Counted from the stretch's first letter, positions 28,605 through 38,610 are shown. The stretch: 64,000 bases of DNA from Polynucleobacter sp. JS-JIR-II-b4 (GCF_018687815.1 NZ_CP061306.1:1488001-1552000), one strand, 5' to 3'. The notes: generated by a model not told the origin, from the sequence alone. Program-made: numbers and translations.

Positions 28605-30713
28605 TTAATTTAACGTGTGACGAAAACCTTCGTCTTCAGCCTTATTTTTTAATTCAATAATAGTTCGCCAGTCTTTATCATTAAAAATGGTTAGAAAACT
28701 TTTTGGCGTAGATGCCTTCTTAATCAAGGACTGTTCGTTAGGGGTAAAAAATTGGAAGAATGGTGGCCACTGACACAAACCTGAAAAATAACCAGAATTC
28801 ATTAACTCATAGCAAGTATTTTGAGCAGATATGCCATCATCAATTTGTCCTATTTTTTTATTTTCTGCTTTTCTTGAATTTGCTTCCTTTTTATCCAATA
28901 GAAATGCATTCAAATCTTCACTCCATTCAACCGGGAGCGATTGTATTCTATTCCAACACTCTTCTTTTTTGGTCCACTCACCAACGTTAGTTGTGCCGGG
29001 AGGAGGGGTAAGAATTAGTTGCTGTACACGTATGGCAAGCTCAACTAAGTACGGGCCCAGAACATCAGGCACAGCCTGAGCTGCCCAAACTTTACTCAAA
29101 TCAAATTCTCCGCCTTTAACTCTGAATATATTAAAAAATTCAGCTATCGTATATGCAGCAATTTGAGCGCGATAGTCTCCGGCATACCAGTCCCCTCGAG
29201 CAGAAGAGATTAGGGATTCAATCTTTTTCCAAAGAACGGCAATCGAAGCCATATCTTGGTAATAAGAATCCCCAAAATTTGGGCTAATAGTTTCCCAATG
29301 CTCAGTTTCTGACGCATCACCCTTTGGGGTGAATTGAGCAGCAAATTTGAGAAAGTTCTTCTGAGCGCCTTGGCTAATCCAAAATGGCTTACCCTTCCAA
29401 GCGCTGTCATACTTAGCTAAGTCAGTTTTATTAATTACCTGAGTACTTGGGAATTCCAAGTCAAAAAGGTCTCGTTTTGACTTATTTAAATATAAACGTT
29501 CGTTTTGATATTGACCGCGAGATCTCTCATAAAACCATTTCGAATCAAGTCGTGTACCAACCCGAACTGGGGCACGTAAACGCCTAGAAATTTCCTCAAG
29601 CTTCCTGTGTATTGGATGATTTGCAAAAAAGTCAGCAATCGCAACTTTATTTTGAGTGTTTGCATACTGAGCAATTTTAGGAATCATTAAATTTGCTTCA
29701 CTGACATTAACAACAGTTAGCTTCATCTGAACAGTTACCCCAGAGAGACTAAGACCGTCTTTTTTTCTTGCGCTCAAAATACTTGCAGTTGTTTGACCAC
29801 CATTAACAATTTGAAAGTCTGCTAACTCAGTAATTTTTAGACCGTCAGATGTTCGTCCAACATCAACACTTGTAGCTGTAGCAGCAATACCATTGTTATA
29901 CGCAAAGAATAGCGATGGAGCGTCCTGAATAGTGGACCTAATTCCCTTATTAACACCACCCTTCATACCTAAAAAAGATCTAACGTTACCCTCAAGCAAT
30001 CTACTTCCGTATCTCTCAAAGAGATCTGCAAGCAAGGGTGCCTCGATTACACATAAGTAAGAACTTAAATTTTCAGTCTTAGAGGCCTCAATACAAGGGA
30101 TTCCGTCGGAATCAAAATCACTTAAAACAATTTCGATTTGTTCGCGCTCTCTTGAGGATTCGTAGAGAGACTTAATTCTTAAAAGATCCCAAACTTGGTG
30201 TTCTATTGAAATTCCGCCAATATCCCCACTTAGACTCTCTTTAAATCTTTGGCTTAATACGGCATTAGAAAAAAGGTGCAGTCTAATTCTAGAGATTTTA
30301 TTCTTATACTCAGATAGAGTTGTTGATATCTCATATACCCCGCTTGACTCTACCTTTTCTTCAAAAAGATTATTTTTTATAGAGCCAACAATAAAATTTT
30401 CAAGATTTGTGAACAGCTGATTCACTTCTGCGGTTGTAAGCGTCTCAATCGCATCTGAGTCATACCACTTACCTATCACCAAGCCAAGTGTTCCATCTGA
30501 CTCATCAAAGTCAGTGTAGCCATGAATTTTGTAGTTCTTGTTTCCTAGCTTGCCCTCATCCTCGGATAATTTAAATTCCCCATAAATAGGGTCATCCTCA
30601 AGACGGTCACTAACCTCGCGTATGAAGGCAATTGTGTCAACTAGATGATCATTTGATGCTCTTCTAGCAACAATATGACGAAGCTCTTCATGAAACGACT
30701 CTAAAGTTTCCAT
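28605..30713 (-). CDS. AIPR family (abortive infection phage resistance) protein
   Basis: 702 residues. The AIPR core is clear around residues 270-320: FFAYNNGIAATATSV followed by DFQIVNGGQTTASI. Family members are known or predicted phage-resistance proteins that occur with restriction systems. The flanking regions are helical with no further domain seen. It lies within the tight leftward operon, 10 bp from the nuclease gene. Confidence 0.87.
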   Translation of the reverse strand: METLESFHEELRHIVARRASNDHLVDTIAFIREVSDRLEDDPIYGEFKLSEDEGKLGNKNYKIHGYTDFDESDGTLGLVIGKWYDSDAIETLTTAEVNQLFTNLENFIVGSIKNNLFEEKVESSGVYEISTTLSEYKNKISRIRLHLFSNAVLSQRFKESLSGDIGGISIEHQVWDLLRIKSLYESSREREQIEIVLSDFDSDGIPCIEASKTENLSSYLCVIEAPLLADLFERYGSRLLEGNVRSFLGMKGGVNKGIRSTIQDAPSLFFAYNNGIAATATSVDVGRTSDGLKITELADFQIVNGGQTTASILSARKKDGLSLSGVTVQMKLTVVNVSEANLMIPKIAQYANTQNKVAIADFFANHPIHRKLEEISRRLRAPVRVGTRLDSKWFYERSRGQYQNERLYLNKSKRDLFDLEFPSTQVINKTDLAKYDSAWKGKPFWISQGAQKNFLKFAAQFTPKGDASETEHWETISPNFGDSYYQDMASIAVLWKKIESLISSARGDWYAGDYRAQIAAYTIAEFFNIFRVKGGEFDLSKVWAAQAVPDVLGPYLVELAIRVQQLILTPPPGTTNVGEWTKKEECWNRIQSLPVEWSEDLNAFLLDKKEANSRKAENKKIGQIDDGISAQNTCYELMNSGYFSGLCQWPPFFQFFTPNEQSLIKKASTPKSFLTIFNDKDWRTIIELKNKAEDEGFRHTLN

Positions 30714-30723
30714 ACGAAATTAT

Positions 30724-31677
30724 TTATATTTTAAATTTGAGTAAATCTTCTAGTTTTAGGGTGTATTGACAGCTAGCTATTGCATCAGGAACATTGGCTG
30801 CCGTTAATTTAGGAAAATCTTCCACAACCTGATATCTAGTGACGGCATTTAGCGAGAAGTAAAACTTATCGTAATAGTCATGGCGAACATACCCAGACTC
30901 TAAAAGCGTTGATCTAAATATCATTAAGGCTGCTGGATCTGAATAGATTAGATTTTCAATCTTAGTCACATACTCATTTAGATTGAATGCTTGACTATCG
31001 CCAAGACCGACCTTAATTAATTCAATTACTACAAGTGTTATTGGAAGACTTGAGCTTAACTGGTCTAATGAGGCAATTGAAATAGTCTCACCATTTACTC
31101 TTATCGTTTTTATTTCATAAGAGTGATCTGAGAATATAAAGTCCTGGTCTGCGCCTTGAGGTCCTACCCAAGCATTCAAGGGGATATTGATCTCATGCCC
31201 ACTTTTTATAATTTCTTCTTGTAGGAAAATTAATTCGCCTAACAGTCCCTGAATTTGAAATTCAGCTAGTAACCCGTTACCCCCTGCTTGAAAAAGCTTC
31301 TCCCAAGACTTGAGCCTTTTTTCAATAAGCAATATGAGCGCAAATTCGGCATCACACTGAGTAGCTGCATCAATTAAATTCTCACATAAAACTTCAAATA
31401 CATTGAAAAGCTTTGCGTCAAGCAGCCGAAGAACCATAAACCATGATTTATCTGGCCGTTCAATGGTTAAGTAATCAATGGCTCCCGACTTTAAGTTGAT
31501 ACTTGGAGGGCGACTAACAACATTAAAGGCGAGGATGAAATTTTTTGAAGAATCAATTCCAACATAGACTGCAAATTTATTAACTGACTCTATTCTTTTT
31601 AGCTGATATTCGTCGCTTCCCAGTTCATTTTTATCTAAAGCATTTATACATTCAGACCAAAGATCTTTAATCTTCAT
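30724..31677 (-). CDS. PD-(D/E)XK motif nuclease (DUF4420-like)
   Basis: 317 residues from ATG 31677, which overlaps the Z1 stop by 11 bp; starts further upstream are less likely. The nuclease core is visible as QGADQDFIFSDHSYEIKTI, giving D...E-x-K (about residues 170-187). It is the probable restriction nuclease of the system, paired with the Z1 helicase-like protein. Cleavage specificity cannot be inferred. Confidence 0.82.
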   Translation of the reverse strand: MKIKDLWSECINALDKNELGSDEYQLKRIESVNKFAVYVGIDSSKNFILAFNVVSRPPSINLKSGAIDYLTIERPDKSWFMVLRLLDAKLFNVFEVLCENLIDAATQCDAEFALILLIEKRLKSWEKLFQAGGNGLLAEFQIQGLLGELIFLQEEIIKSGHEINIPLNAWVGPQGADQDFIFSDHSYEIKTIRVNGETISIASLDQLSSSLPITLVVIELIKVGLGDSQAFNLNEYVTKIENLIYSDPAALMIFRSTLLESGYVRHDYYDKFYFSLNAVTRYQVVEDFPKLTAANVPDAIASCQYTLKLEDLLKFKI

Positions 31678-34402
31678 CTTCATCACCATCATCAGTTTCA
31701 CCAATTAGACCGAGCTGCGCTAGCGCAATGCGATTAAGCTTGTATGGCACATAGTTAACGTTCCCATTCTCTTCATAAATTGGGAAATTTATGCCAAGAG
31801 CTACAAAAGGGCCATTCGCCACATCTGAGGCGGCCATTGATTTTGGCTTCTTAGACTTTCCAGCTTTTTCCGACTTAGTTTCCTTGGGGTCCATTGGTGT
31901 AATTAAATGAATTGTCAGAAGAGGTCTATGTCTAAAAGCCGTGAATGCTTTTCCTGGAACAGTTACCTTTCCATCATTCTTCGGATCTTGCCTCCACTCT
32001 GCCTCGGCTTCTTTTACTGCTTCCGGCAGTAATCCCACCTTCTCATCTTCACTCTCTCCAACCCTTTGTTTGTTCAATTTGTAAAAATTAGAACTGGGGG
32101 GAACTATTGAAAATTGTCGCCCCCTTGATTTCACAATCTCAATAGATCCGTCGTCTTTTAGAATTTTGAATTCTTCTAAGAGCTCTCCGGATCCCTGGGG
32201 CAAACATACATCCCACTCGGATAGAGATTCCACAGTATTTTCTCTAATAAATTTTATTAGCGGTCGCTCTTCTTCTGCAGTAGTTGCCATGAAAGCGAAG
32301 TTCATATTAGAAATTGATATGGTAGATAGGTACATCGCAATCTTAGAGGCGGAAACATCTTCCCAGATGCGTCTTGTGCCACTCATCTTTGATGGCCTAC
32401 CTAGGGCACTAAGGAATGATTTTGTTTCAGAGATATTCTTCGCTATTTCGCCTTTATTGCTTGGAATAAAAGGCGTCTCAGCTTTATATCCACTAAAAGA
32501 AACGGCAATTTCTATTTCCTTGGCGTTTCGCATCTTATTGCGTGCGGTAACAAGGAGGGCGCCTGGATGCGACCTTACTCTCATGCCAAATAATTTTGGA
32601 GGCTTTCTATTAACATGCATTCTCTTAATATCGAGACGCAATTCGTCAACCACATCCGCAATATGCTCAAACCATTCCTGAGCATCTTCTGCAGCCCAAA
32701 CCCTACATAAGTCTTCATACCCAGAGCGATACCCAAACCACCTACCCATTTGAAGTAAGGTGTCGTAGGCTTTTGAGTTTCTATAGAAATAACTTGTAGA
32801 TAAACCTTCTAACGTAAGCCCTCTTGATAAGGTTAACCCCCCTATCGCAATTACCCTGCGACCAGCTGGATGTTGCGTGTAATTTAACTTTTCCGTTTCT
32901 TCGGTCTTTTGGTTAATAGTAACTGTTTTAACGCTAGAAATTGAGCTGTATAAAGCCTTTCGAATTTCATGCCAACTAATACCCGCATCTGCAAAATGCT
33001 GCTCCCAAGTCTCATGCAGTTCTTTTAATAAATCATGCCTGCTCCATAAGGCATCTGCTGCTAGGTATTGCTTAATTTCTTCAGTTAACTCGTAGACGTA
33101 ATTTTTTACAACGCCAGATAGCCTATTCTGAACGTCCGTAAAGCGACTTACATTAATAAGCATAGATCTGTGTTTAAGGGGCTCCTCCCTTAAATCTCTA
33201 ATCGCACAGGTAATAAAAAAGACTCGTATTGCCTCTTTTAAGGATGGCGGTAGATCGACGACTTCAAAATCTTTTTTATGTTTTTCCGGAATAAATTCTT
33301 CCGCATCATCAATAGTTTGAAGTTGATAGTGATGTTCGCCATCCTCTCTAAATATCTTTGCAACGCCAATATAACTATTCGGCGCGTTTAATGAGTAGAC
33401 AAAATTTTCTGGGAATAAGTCTTCACCGTCCGGCGTAATAAAAACATTAGCAAAAGGGGTGGCAGTATAGGCGCAATAACTTGACTTGCTGAATGATTCT
33501 AATAGTTGCCTTATTAATTTATTAATTGTGGCCGGATCTTCATCTTTTTTAGCGTTAACAGACGCGTTATCTGCCTCATCATCAATCATGAGCATTGGAA
33601 CATCTAAATAACTATTGCCGCTCATTTGAGTCTCTAAAAAACTCTTCAGATTTGAGAGCGCAGTTTTATTTTTCTTCATCACAAGAAGAACTGGCTCTTG
33701 AATATTCTTTAAGGGGATGCCACCTAGAGCTTTTTTATTTGAAGTTAAAAAGTCAGAATCGACTGAAGTGAGAACGTTTGGCGTCTTTGATCTAAATCTT
33801 CCTGAGCCGATATCGCTACCGCCATTTATACCTTGCAAAATTTCTCTACTGTCTTTTCCTACGAAACCAGAATCTAAGCGAGCTTGGGTTTGCGATCTCA
33901 ACTCCTCTATGACGCCCGTAAGCAATATGATCACCCGGTAACCAGCATCGGCCGCTTTATTTACTAGACCGCAATAATTTGCAGTTTTGCCAGACTGGAC
34001 GTCGCCCATAACCAGCCCTTTAATTCGCCATGGGCCCTCTCTTGATGGATTCCCACACTCATTAAGAATATTATTCGTATCCTCATCTAGGACACGAATA
34101 ACATCTGTATTAAAACCGTTGGTCTTCAGTTCATTAACGTAAGCATCCCAATATTCCCATTTAATGGTTGGCTTAACTTGGTCCAGCCAAGGATCCTGAT
34201 CTCCACCGTGCAAAGAATAGCCAGGCGTTGACCTCACGCCAAGATTTGATTCAAGTCTTTTCTTAATAGATTTAAGGTGCTCTTCGTTGGCATCTGGGGC
34301 AATTCTCTTTAGTTGACCAAGTATCTCTTCTAATAATTCATCAGTTAAGGTTTGGCTACCTAAAAGTCCAATAGCAATTACATAAAGATCCATGGCGGTC
34401 AT
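31667..34402 (-). CDS. Z1 domain helicase-like ATPase
   Basis: 911 residues. Walker A is MGDVQSGKTANY (about residue 134) and Walker B MLMIDDEADNASVN. The Z1 hallmark is a C-terminal helicase core with GGLTLSRGLTLEGL and LLQMGRWFGYR (motif VI). Z1 proteins are superfamily II-like ATPases found with MORC ATPases and methyltransferases in predicted restriction systems. It starts with a 4-bp overlap of the second GHKL gene. The tail is acidic (DDGDEDED). Confidence 0.9.
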   Translation of the reverse strand: MTAMDLYVIAIGLLGSQTLTDELLEEILGQLKRIAPDANEEHLKSIKKRLESNLGVRSTPGYSLHGGDQDPWLDQVKPTIKWEYWDAYVNELKTNGFNTDVIRVLDEDTNNILNECGNPSREGPWRIKGLVMGDVQSGKTANYCGLVNKAADAGYRVIILLTGVIEELRSQTQARLDSGFVGKDSREILQGINGGSDIGSGRFRSKTPNVLTSVDSDFLTSNKKALGGIPLKNIQEPVLLVMKKNKTALSNLKSFLETQMSGNSYLDVPMLMIDDEADNASVNAKKDEDPATINKLIRQLLESFSKSSYCAYTATPFANVFITPDGEDLFPENFVYSLNAPNSYIGVAKIFREDGEHHYQLQTIDDAEEFIPEKHKKDFEVVDLPPSLKEAIRVFFITCAIRDLREEPLKHRSMLINVSRFTDVQNRLSGVVKNYVYELTEEIKQYLAADALWSRHDLLKELHETWEQHFADAGISWHEIRKALYSSISSVKTVTINQKTEETEKLNYTQHPAGRRVIAIGGLTLSRGLTLEGLSTSYFYRNSKAYDTLLQMGRWFGYRSGYEDLCRVWAAEDAQEWFEHIADVVDELRLDIKRMHVNRKPPKLFGMRVRSHPGALLVTARNKMRNAKEIEIAVSFSGYKAETPFIPSNKGEIAKNISETKSFLSALGRPSKMSGTRRIWEDVSASKIAMYLSTISISNMNFAFMATTAEEERPLIKFIRENTVESLSEWDVCLPQGSGELLEEFKILKDDGSIEIVKSRGRQFSIVPPSSNFYKLNKQRVGESEDEKVGLLPEAVKEAEAEWRQDPKNDGKVTVPGKAFTAFRHRPLLTIHLITPMDPKETKSEKAGKSKKPKSMAASDVANGPFVALGINFPIYEENGNVNYVPYKLNRIALAQLGLIGETDDGDEDED

Positions 34403-35859
34403 ACGTTTAATCCTTTTAATATCTCATCATGCAATTTTGGGTACCGACTTAATGGCTCCATCTTAAGAACTTCTTCCGCAGATAAAACACTAGACTCCAA
34501 TAAGATTTGGCCTATTCTGATCAATTCATCCACATCAGTATCTAGCTTTGACCGTGCATCATTACAAAGATCTGCATAAATCGCCTCTACTGGAAGCGAA
34601 CATTCGATAGCAGAAATTAAATCTCTCAAATTACCCATCGATTTCCCATCCAACTGCTCAGATACTCTCTTTACAAGCGGGTGCTCCTCATTGATCTCAT
34701 ACTTAAATAAGCCATGTGCGGGCTCTAGCCGCTCCCACAGTGGAGTAATTTGCTCAACCCCTCTTCTTCGTCCGGGATAAGTTACAGTTTTGCGACTTGT
34801 ATTCGCAAAATGAGGTATCAATTCCTTTAGGCGATTACGAATTACATCCGGGGGAAATGCTGCGGATTTCTTAATATCTAGTGACCATAATTCATCAAAT
34901 GAATTTGGTATATCCACTTGTATTCTTGATAGTTTAAAAAACTCTTCCTTTGGGACCAATCGAAACCAAGTACCCCAAATAACAAGTCTTCTACCCCGAT
35001 AAATATAAAATCCCTGTGAATTTCTTAAGCCGTCTAGACCACCTGTAATAGCAATCTCTTCGGGCGTTAAATGATTTACCGGAGGAAGAATATGAGGGGT
35101 AATTGTGACATTGCCTTTTTCGTGGCGTATCACCTGGCCCTCTAGATTTTGCCTATAGCTATTTGCCTTTAAGAAAGGGTCTCGAAATGGCAGCGGCTGC
35201 CCGTTCACATCAATTGAAACCTCTTTAAACCCAGACTCCTTTTGAGTAAACCGATGAAAAATTAAGGCCAAATATTCCAATAAACCATGGAACTTAAGTG
35301 TCATCTCTTTATCTGCATCTTTAGCGCCTGCGAGTAACTTATCTAGCTCCTCCCAAACGACAAGAGTTCCAGATTCTTGTTTATTAAGCTCTGCAAAAAA
35401 GCTAAATTTCTCAATTTCTTGAATGGAGGGAATTGTCACAACCCACTTATTTTTTAACGCTACGATATCTAGATCCCAGCATCGCGCATTAATCTGTCCA
35501 TCTTTTTTTGATACAACGGTCAACTTTCTGCACTGAGAAAGAGATGCTGTCTTTAGTCCAAGCCCGAAGCGACCTAAATCAGATTTTTCACGAGGATCAT
35601 TTGGATTTTTTCCATGTCGCATTGCCTCGGTAATTCCAGAGGAACTCATTCCGAGGCCATTATCTAGAATAGCTACAAATGGCTGCGATACCCCATCATA
35701 AGCAACGCTAATTTTTGTTGCCTCAGCAGATAGACTGTTATCAATTAAGTCTGCGATCGCAGCCTCAACAGAGTATCCGACTGCCCGCATTGATTCAATA
35801 AGTGAAATTGGATCTGGTAATACCTCTAACAATTCCACTTGATTATCTTTGCCGTTCAT
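34399..35859 (-). CDS. GHKL (MORC/MutL-like) ATPase, second copy
   Basis: 486 residues. Boxes: AIADLIDNSLSAEA (N), LDNGLGMSSSGI (G1) and GRFGLGLKTASLSQ (G2). It is homologous to the protein at 27275-28600 in its ATPase half (both share the FYIYRGRRL / FYIYRAGRLL region) but has a different C-terminus, so the two are diverged paralogues that could form a heterodimer. It overlaps Z1 by 4 bp. Confidence 0.87.
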   Translation of the reverse strand: MNGKDNQVELLEVLPDPISLIESMRAVGYSVEAAIADLIDNSLSAEATKISVAYDGVSQPFVAILDNGLGMSSSGITEAMRHGKNPNDPREKSDLGRFGLGLKTASLSQCRKLTVVSKKDGQINARCWDLDIVALKNKWVVTIPSIQEIEKFSFFAELNKQESGTLVVWEELDKLLAGAKDADKEMTLKFHGLLEYLALIFHRFTQKESGFKEVSIDVNGQPLPFRDPFLKANSYRQNLEGQVIRHEKGNVTITPHILPPVNHLTPEEIAITGGLDGLRNSQGFYIYRGRRLVIWGTWFRLVPKEEFFKLSRIQVDIPNSFDELWSLDIKKSAAFPPDVIRNRLKELIPHFANTSRKTVTYPGRRRGVEQITPLWERLEPAHGLFKYEINEEHPLVKRVSEQLDGKSMGNLRDLISAIECSLPVEAIYADLCNDARSKLDTDVDELIRIGQILLESSVLSAEEVLKMEPLSRYPKLHDEILKGLNV

Positions 35860-35868
35860 ATTTTTTAA

Positions 35869-36132
35869 TTAATTAAATAAAGCCGTACTAAAATTTATTG
35901 ATAATTCATTATAGGATGCCATTAATGAATGCCTCTTATAAAGATAATCCCTATCAAGCTCAAAATATGAGCCTTCCATAAAAGATGCTATGGCTATCTT
36001 AAGGGGCAATAATGAAGGCTTAAACCGCTTAAAACTTAGTGCAAACTCATATTTAATTGCCTTACTAAGCGGTCTGCTTTCTAAATATCTAGCTATAGAC
36101 TTATTCAACATAAAGGTATTTGAACTACCCAC
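35869..36132 (-). CDS. Small hypothetical protein of the defence operon
   Basis: 87 residues from GTG 36132, or 80 from ATG 36111. It is basic and helical (SKAIKYEFALSFKRFKPSLLPLK), with no recognised domain. It is packed with 3 bp before it and 9 bp after it, so it is part of the operon. It might be a subunit that links the recognition protein to the ATPase; that is only positional inference. Confidence 0.5.
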   Translation of the reverse strand: MGSSNTFMLNKSIARYLESRPLSKAIKYEFALSFKRFKPSLLPLKIAIASFMEGSYFELDRDYLYKRHSLMASYNELSINFSTALFN

Positions 36133-36135
36133 CTC

Positions 36136-38082
36136 TCACTTAGCAGGAGGCGGATTTAACTCAAATGCTAGCAAGCCCAATGTATGAGCTTTATTTGCAT
36201 ATTCAATGGCAAGTACAGCTTCATGCTTCCATTCATCATATTTTTTGTATTCTTTTGCTAATACATCCCAAGGTCCAACGGGTACCAATAAATTAGCCAC
36301 ATCCATTCTTGCTAGCCTAGGAACGCCTTGTGACAAAGCCTTAGATGCAATTAATTCCTTGGATAAAGTTGAGTTCAGCCACCAAAATAGTAAATCAGGA
36401 TTTATTTCATTTTCTTTTGGCTTTTTCTTAAATGTCAGCTTTACAAAGCTTTGATTTGGGGCAATCGGCATACTGGATCTCTCGGCACCCATAAGAGCTA
36501 CTTTCCCAATTGATCCTCGAATACACAGAATTACATCGCCCTGTTCAAGGGTTGCTTGATTCAACCTATCTCTAGAAGATTCATGAATATATTTTTTAAT
36601 TCCGCTTTCAATATTTCCAAAAGGTCCTATCTCACTACCGCCAATCTCCACATATTCAATACCGTCCTCAGGTAATGCCGACTGCATATGCTGCACTCTA
36701 TATATATTTACTAGGTCCGATAAAGGGGCAAATTGCAGATTTGGAAAGATCTCCTGAAATCCTTTTTGCTCTATAAAGCGAGTTGCCTCAAATGAAACTA
36801 ACTGCTTTGAACGAGACTGATTAGAAATACCATGACTCAATACATCCTCTACGGATCGAATATTTCTACTAGCCTGTGGCATGCCGCCTTCTAATGTGAT
36901 GGCACTTAAGTTCAACTCATTTCTGCGCATAGGCAATCCAAACCCACGTTCAGCCCGCTGATACAACCTAGCGGGATCACTCTCTACGCCAAAATCAATA
37001 TCTCTAAAATCAATTTTGACTGACCTTTTCCCTGGCTCAAACTCCAAAATTGAGTAAGCCTCATGAACCGCCCCAATTACCCCCATTGGTAGCTGGATAA
37101 CCCCCGTCAGCCCCATAGAAACGCAATGCTGAAATATATTTTGTGAGTTGGCTATCCCGCGCCCACCGCTTAAATAAGCATTAGGAACTAAAACAACTAC
37201 CTTCTTATATCCTGCCTTTAATAGATGATCCAAGCTGTCACTCGCTAAACCACCTTCCAAGGATTCGTAAAAAGGCAGCTCGTTTAATGCAGCATTAACC
37301 AATAATGAGTTCGATTTCTGCTCCGCTCTATCAGACGTCGCCCACTCTAATTCCGTTAGCATTCTTTCAAATACGGCAGACCTGTTAAAGGAAAACTCCG
37401 CCTCCTTATAGGCAACATTTAATCTTTCAGGAAATTGCCTAGGCCATAAATTCTCTCTGTCTACAACCTCATTCCCTACAAGGCGAATACGGTCGGCATT
37501 TTGAATGTTATTGCCGAAGAACAATCCTGCGCCATAGTTACAGTAGATATCCACGCACTCATTTTCGATTCCTGCCAATCGGCCCATGAATATTGATACA
37601 TCCTTTGGAGTAAAAATTGCTCCATCACGATCAAACCCCTGGCAGATTACCTCTTCAATTACTGAATTCGCTTTTTTAGACTCTCGCAGTTGCACGCCTA
37701 TCTCAGCAAAAAGTGCGCCAAAGTCAGCATTCATAGTCAGCAGCTCTAAACTCTCAATTGCTTCGCGCGACAAACTATTCTCAGCGTTTGAATCACACGG
37801 GGGAACTAAGCGCAATAAAACCTTTAATGCCACTAGTTTTCCTGGCGTACCAGCATCGTTTTCAACATTGAAAAAGCCATGCGTCTTTTCAATGAGCTTA
37901 GAGCATGCAAACTGCACCGCCAATACCGATTGAAAGGCACTAACAACATCTTTAGCTGCCTTACTTTTTTGCCAAGTTTTGTCATCTAACCAGCTTGGCA
38001 AGGTTGCCTCAGCACGGCCCTTAACGCTCATATCAAAGCGTGCTCGAAAATACTTGTAAATAGCTTCTGAGTTCAATTTCAT
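36136..38082 (-). CDS. HsdM/HsdS-like fusion lacking the methyltransferase NPPY motif
   Basis: 648 residues. The N-terminal two thirds resemble type I N6-adenine methylases: GAIFTPKDVSIFMGRL, a motif I remnant (IYCNYGAGLFFG), VVVLVPNAYLSGGRG and VIQLPMGVIGAVHEAYSILEF. The catalytic NPP[YF] motif is absent; the equivalent place reads LVNAALNELPFYESL. The C-terminal third resembles an HsdS target-recognition domain (EQGDVILCIRGSIGKVAL; SQGVPRLARMDVANLLVPV). It is probably a non-catalytic DNA-recognition subunit. Confidence 0.7.
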   Translation of the reverse strand: MKLNSEAIYKYFRARFDMSVKGRAEATLPSWLDDKTWQKSKAAKDVVSAFQSVLAVQFACSKLIEKTHGFFNVENDAGTPGKLVALKVLLRLVPPCDSNAENSLSREAIESLELLTMNADFGALFAEIGVQLRESKKANSVIEEVICQGFDRDGAIFTPKDVSIFMGRLAGIENECVDIYCNYGAGLFFGNNIQNADRIRLVGNEVVDRENLWPRQFPERLNVAYKEAEFSFNRSAVFERMLTELEWATSDRAEQKSNSLLVNAALNELPFYESLEGGLASDSLDHLLKAGYKKVVVLVPNAYLSGGRGIANSQNIFQHCVSMGLTGVIQLPMGVIGAVHEAYSILEFEPGKRSVKIDFRDIDFGVESDPARLYQRAERGFGLPMRRNELNLSAITLEGGMPQASRNIRSVEDVLSHGISNQSRSKQLVSFEATRFIEQKGFQEIFPNLQFAPLSDLVNIYRVQHMQSALPEDGIEYVEIGGSEIGPFGNIESGIKKYIHESSRDRLNQATLEQGDVILCIRGSIGKVALMGAERSSMPIAPNQSFVKLTFKKKPKENEINPDLLFWWLNSTLSKELIASKALSQGVPRLARMDVANLLVPVGPWDVLAKEYKKYDEWKHEAVLAIEYANKAHTLGLLAFELNPPPAK

Positions 38083-38094
38083 TACTTCTTAGTC

Positions 38095-38403
38095 CTAATG
38101 GAGATGCGTGCGACTGCTATTGGCATACATGGCTGTTACTAATAAGCCATCCAAAGAGACTACAACTTGGATGGCTCTTTTTTTGCGGTAATACTCTATG
38201 TCTTGCTTAGACATCCCAGCACGTTTCATATTATGAAAAGACTTATCCGTGAAGAAGTAGACCTTGCAGTTGTGCTTGTCAAATACGGACTGGCCCATTT
38301 CCATAAGGGTTTGAATAACGTCCTCACCAATACCGCGATGCATCCGGTCACTTAAGAAATGGTCGCTATATCGAATGTTTTCATTTTTCATGTGTATGTG
38401 CAT
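38095..38403 (-). CDS. DUF4258-like small protein
   Basis: 102 residues. YSDHFLSDRMHRGIGEDVI, a Gly/Lys loop and the C-terminal AIQVVVSLDGLLVTAMYA follow the DUF4258 pattern, a compact fold seen in some toxin-like proteins. It lies 12 bp upstream of the HsdM/HsdS-like gene, and its leader repeats that of the next gene upstream (38611-38634). A role as toxin or accessory is possible but not shown. Confidence 0.5.
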   Translation of the reverse strand: MHIHMKNENIRYSDHFLSDRMHRGIGEDVIQTLMEMGQSVFDKHNCKVYFFTDKSFHNMKRAGMSKQDIEYYRKKRAIQVVVSLDGLLVTAMYANSSRTHLH

Positions 38404-38413
38404 GATTGTATCC

Positions 38414-38437
38414 TAGTTAGAATGTTATTAAATATAC
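38414..38437 (-). repeat. 24-bp leader repeat, copy 1
   Basis: 21 of 24 bases match 38611-38634. On the minus strand both read GTATA[TG]TTAATAACATT, with a -10-like TATANT. It overlaps the 3' end of the upstream small gene and lies 11 bp before the DUF4258-like start. It is a candidate promoter or operator. Confidence 0.55.
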
Positions 38438-38607
38438 AACTGGTAAAAAATTTTGCGGCGGCTCGACTTCTCAATCATTCGACCACCACTTACTTCTAAA
38501 GCAAAGCCACGGGTCTCATCTCCAAAACCAAAGTCATAAGTCTGGCGTGGGCCACGAGATCTAATTCCTGCATTTTTTGCGTAAACATCTAAATTTTTCA
38601 GTTTCAT
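38428..38607 (-). CDS. Small hypothetical protein, first gene of the defence operon
   Basis: 59 residues from ATG 38607 (MKLKNLDVYAKNAGIRSRG), with Gly-rich middle GFGDETRGFALEVSGGR and basic C-terminus. It lies 24 bp before the DUF4258-like gene. The two share near-identical leaders, as autoregulated gene pairs may. No homology recognised. Confidence 0.45.
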   Translation of the reverse strand: MKLKNLDVYAKNAGIRSRGPRQTYDFGFGDETRGFALEVSGGRMIEKSSRRKIFYQLYI

Positions 38608-38610
38608 TTT

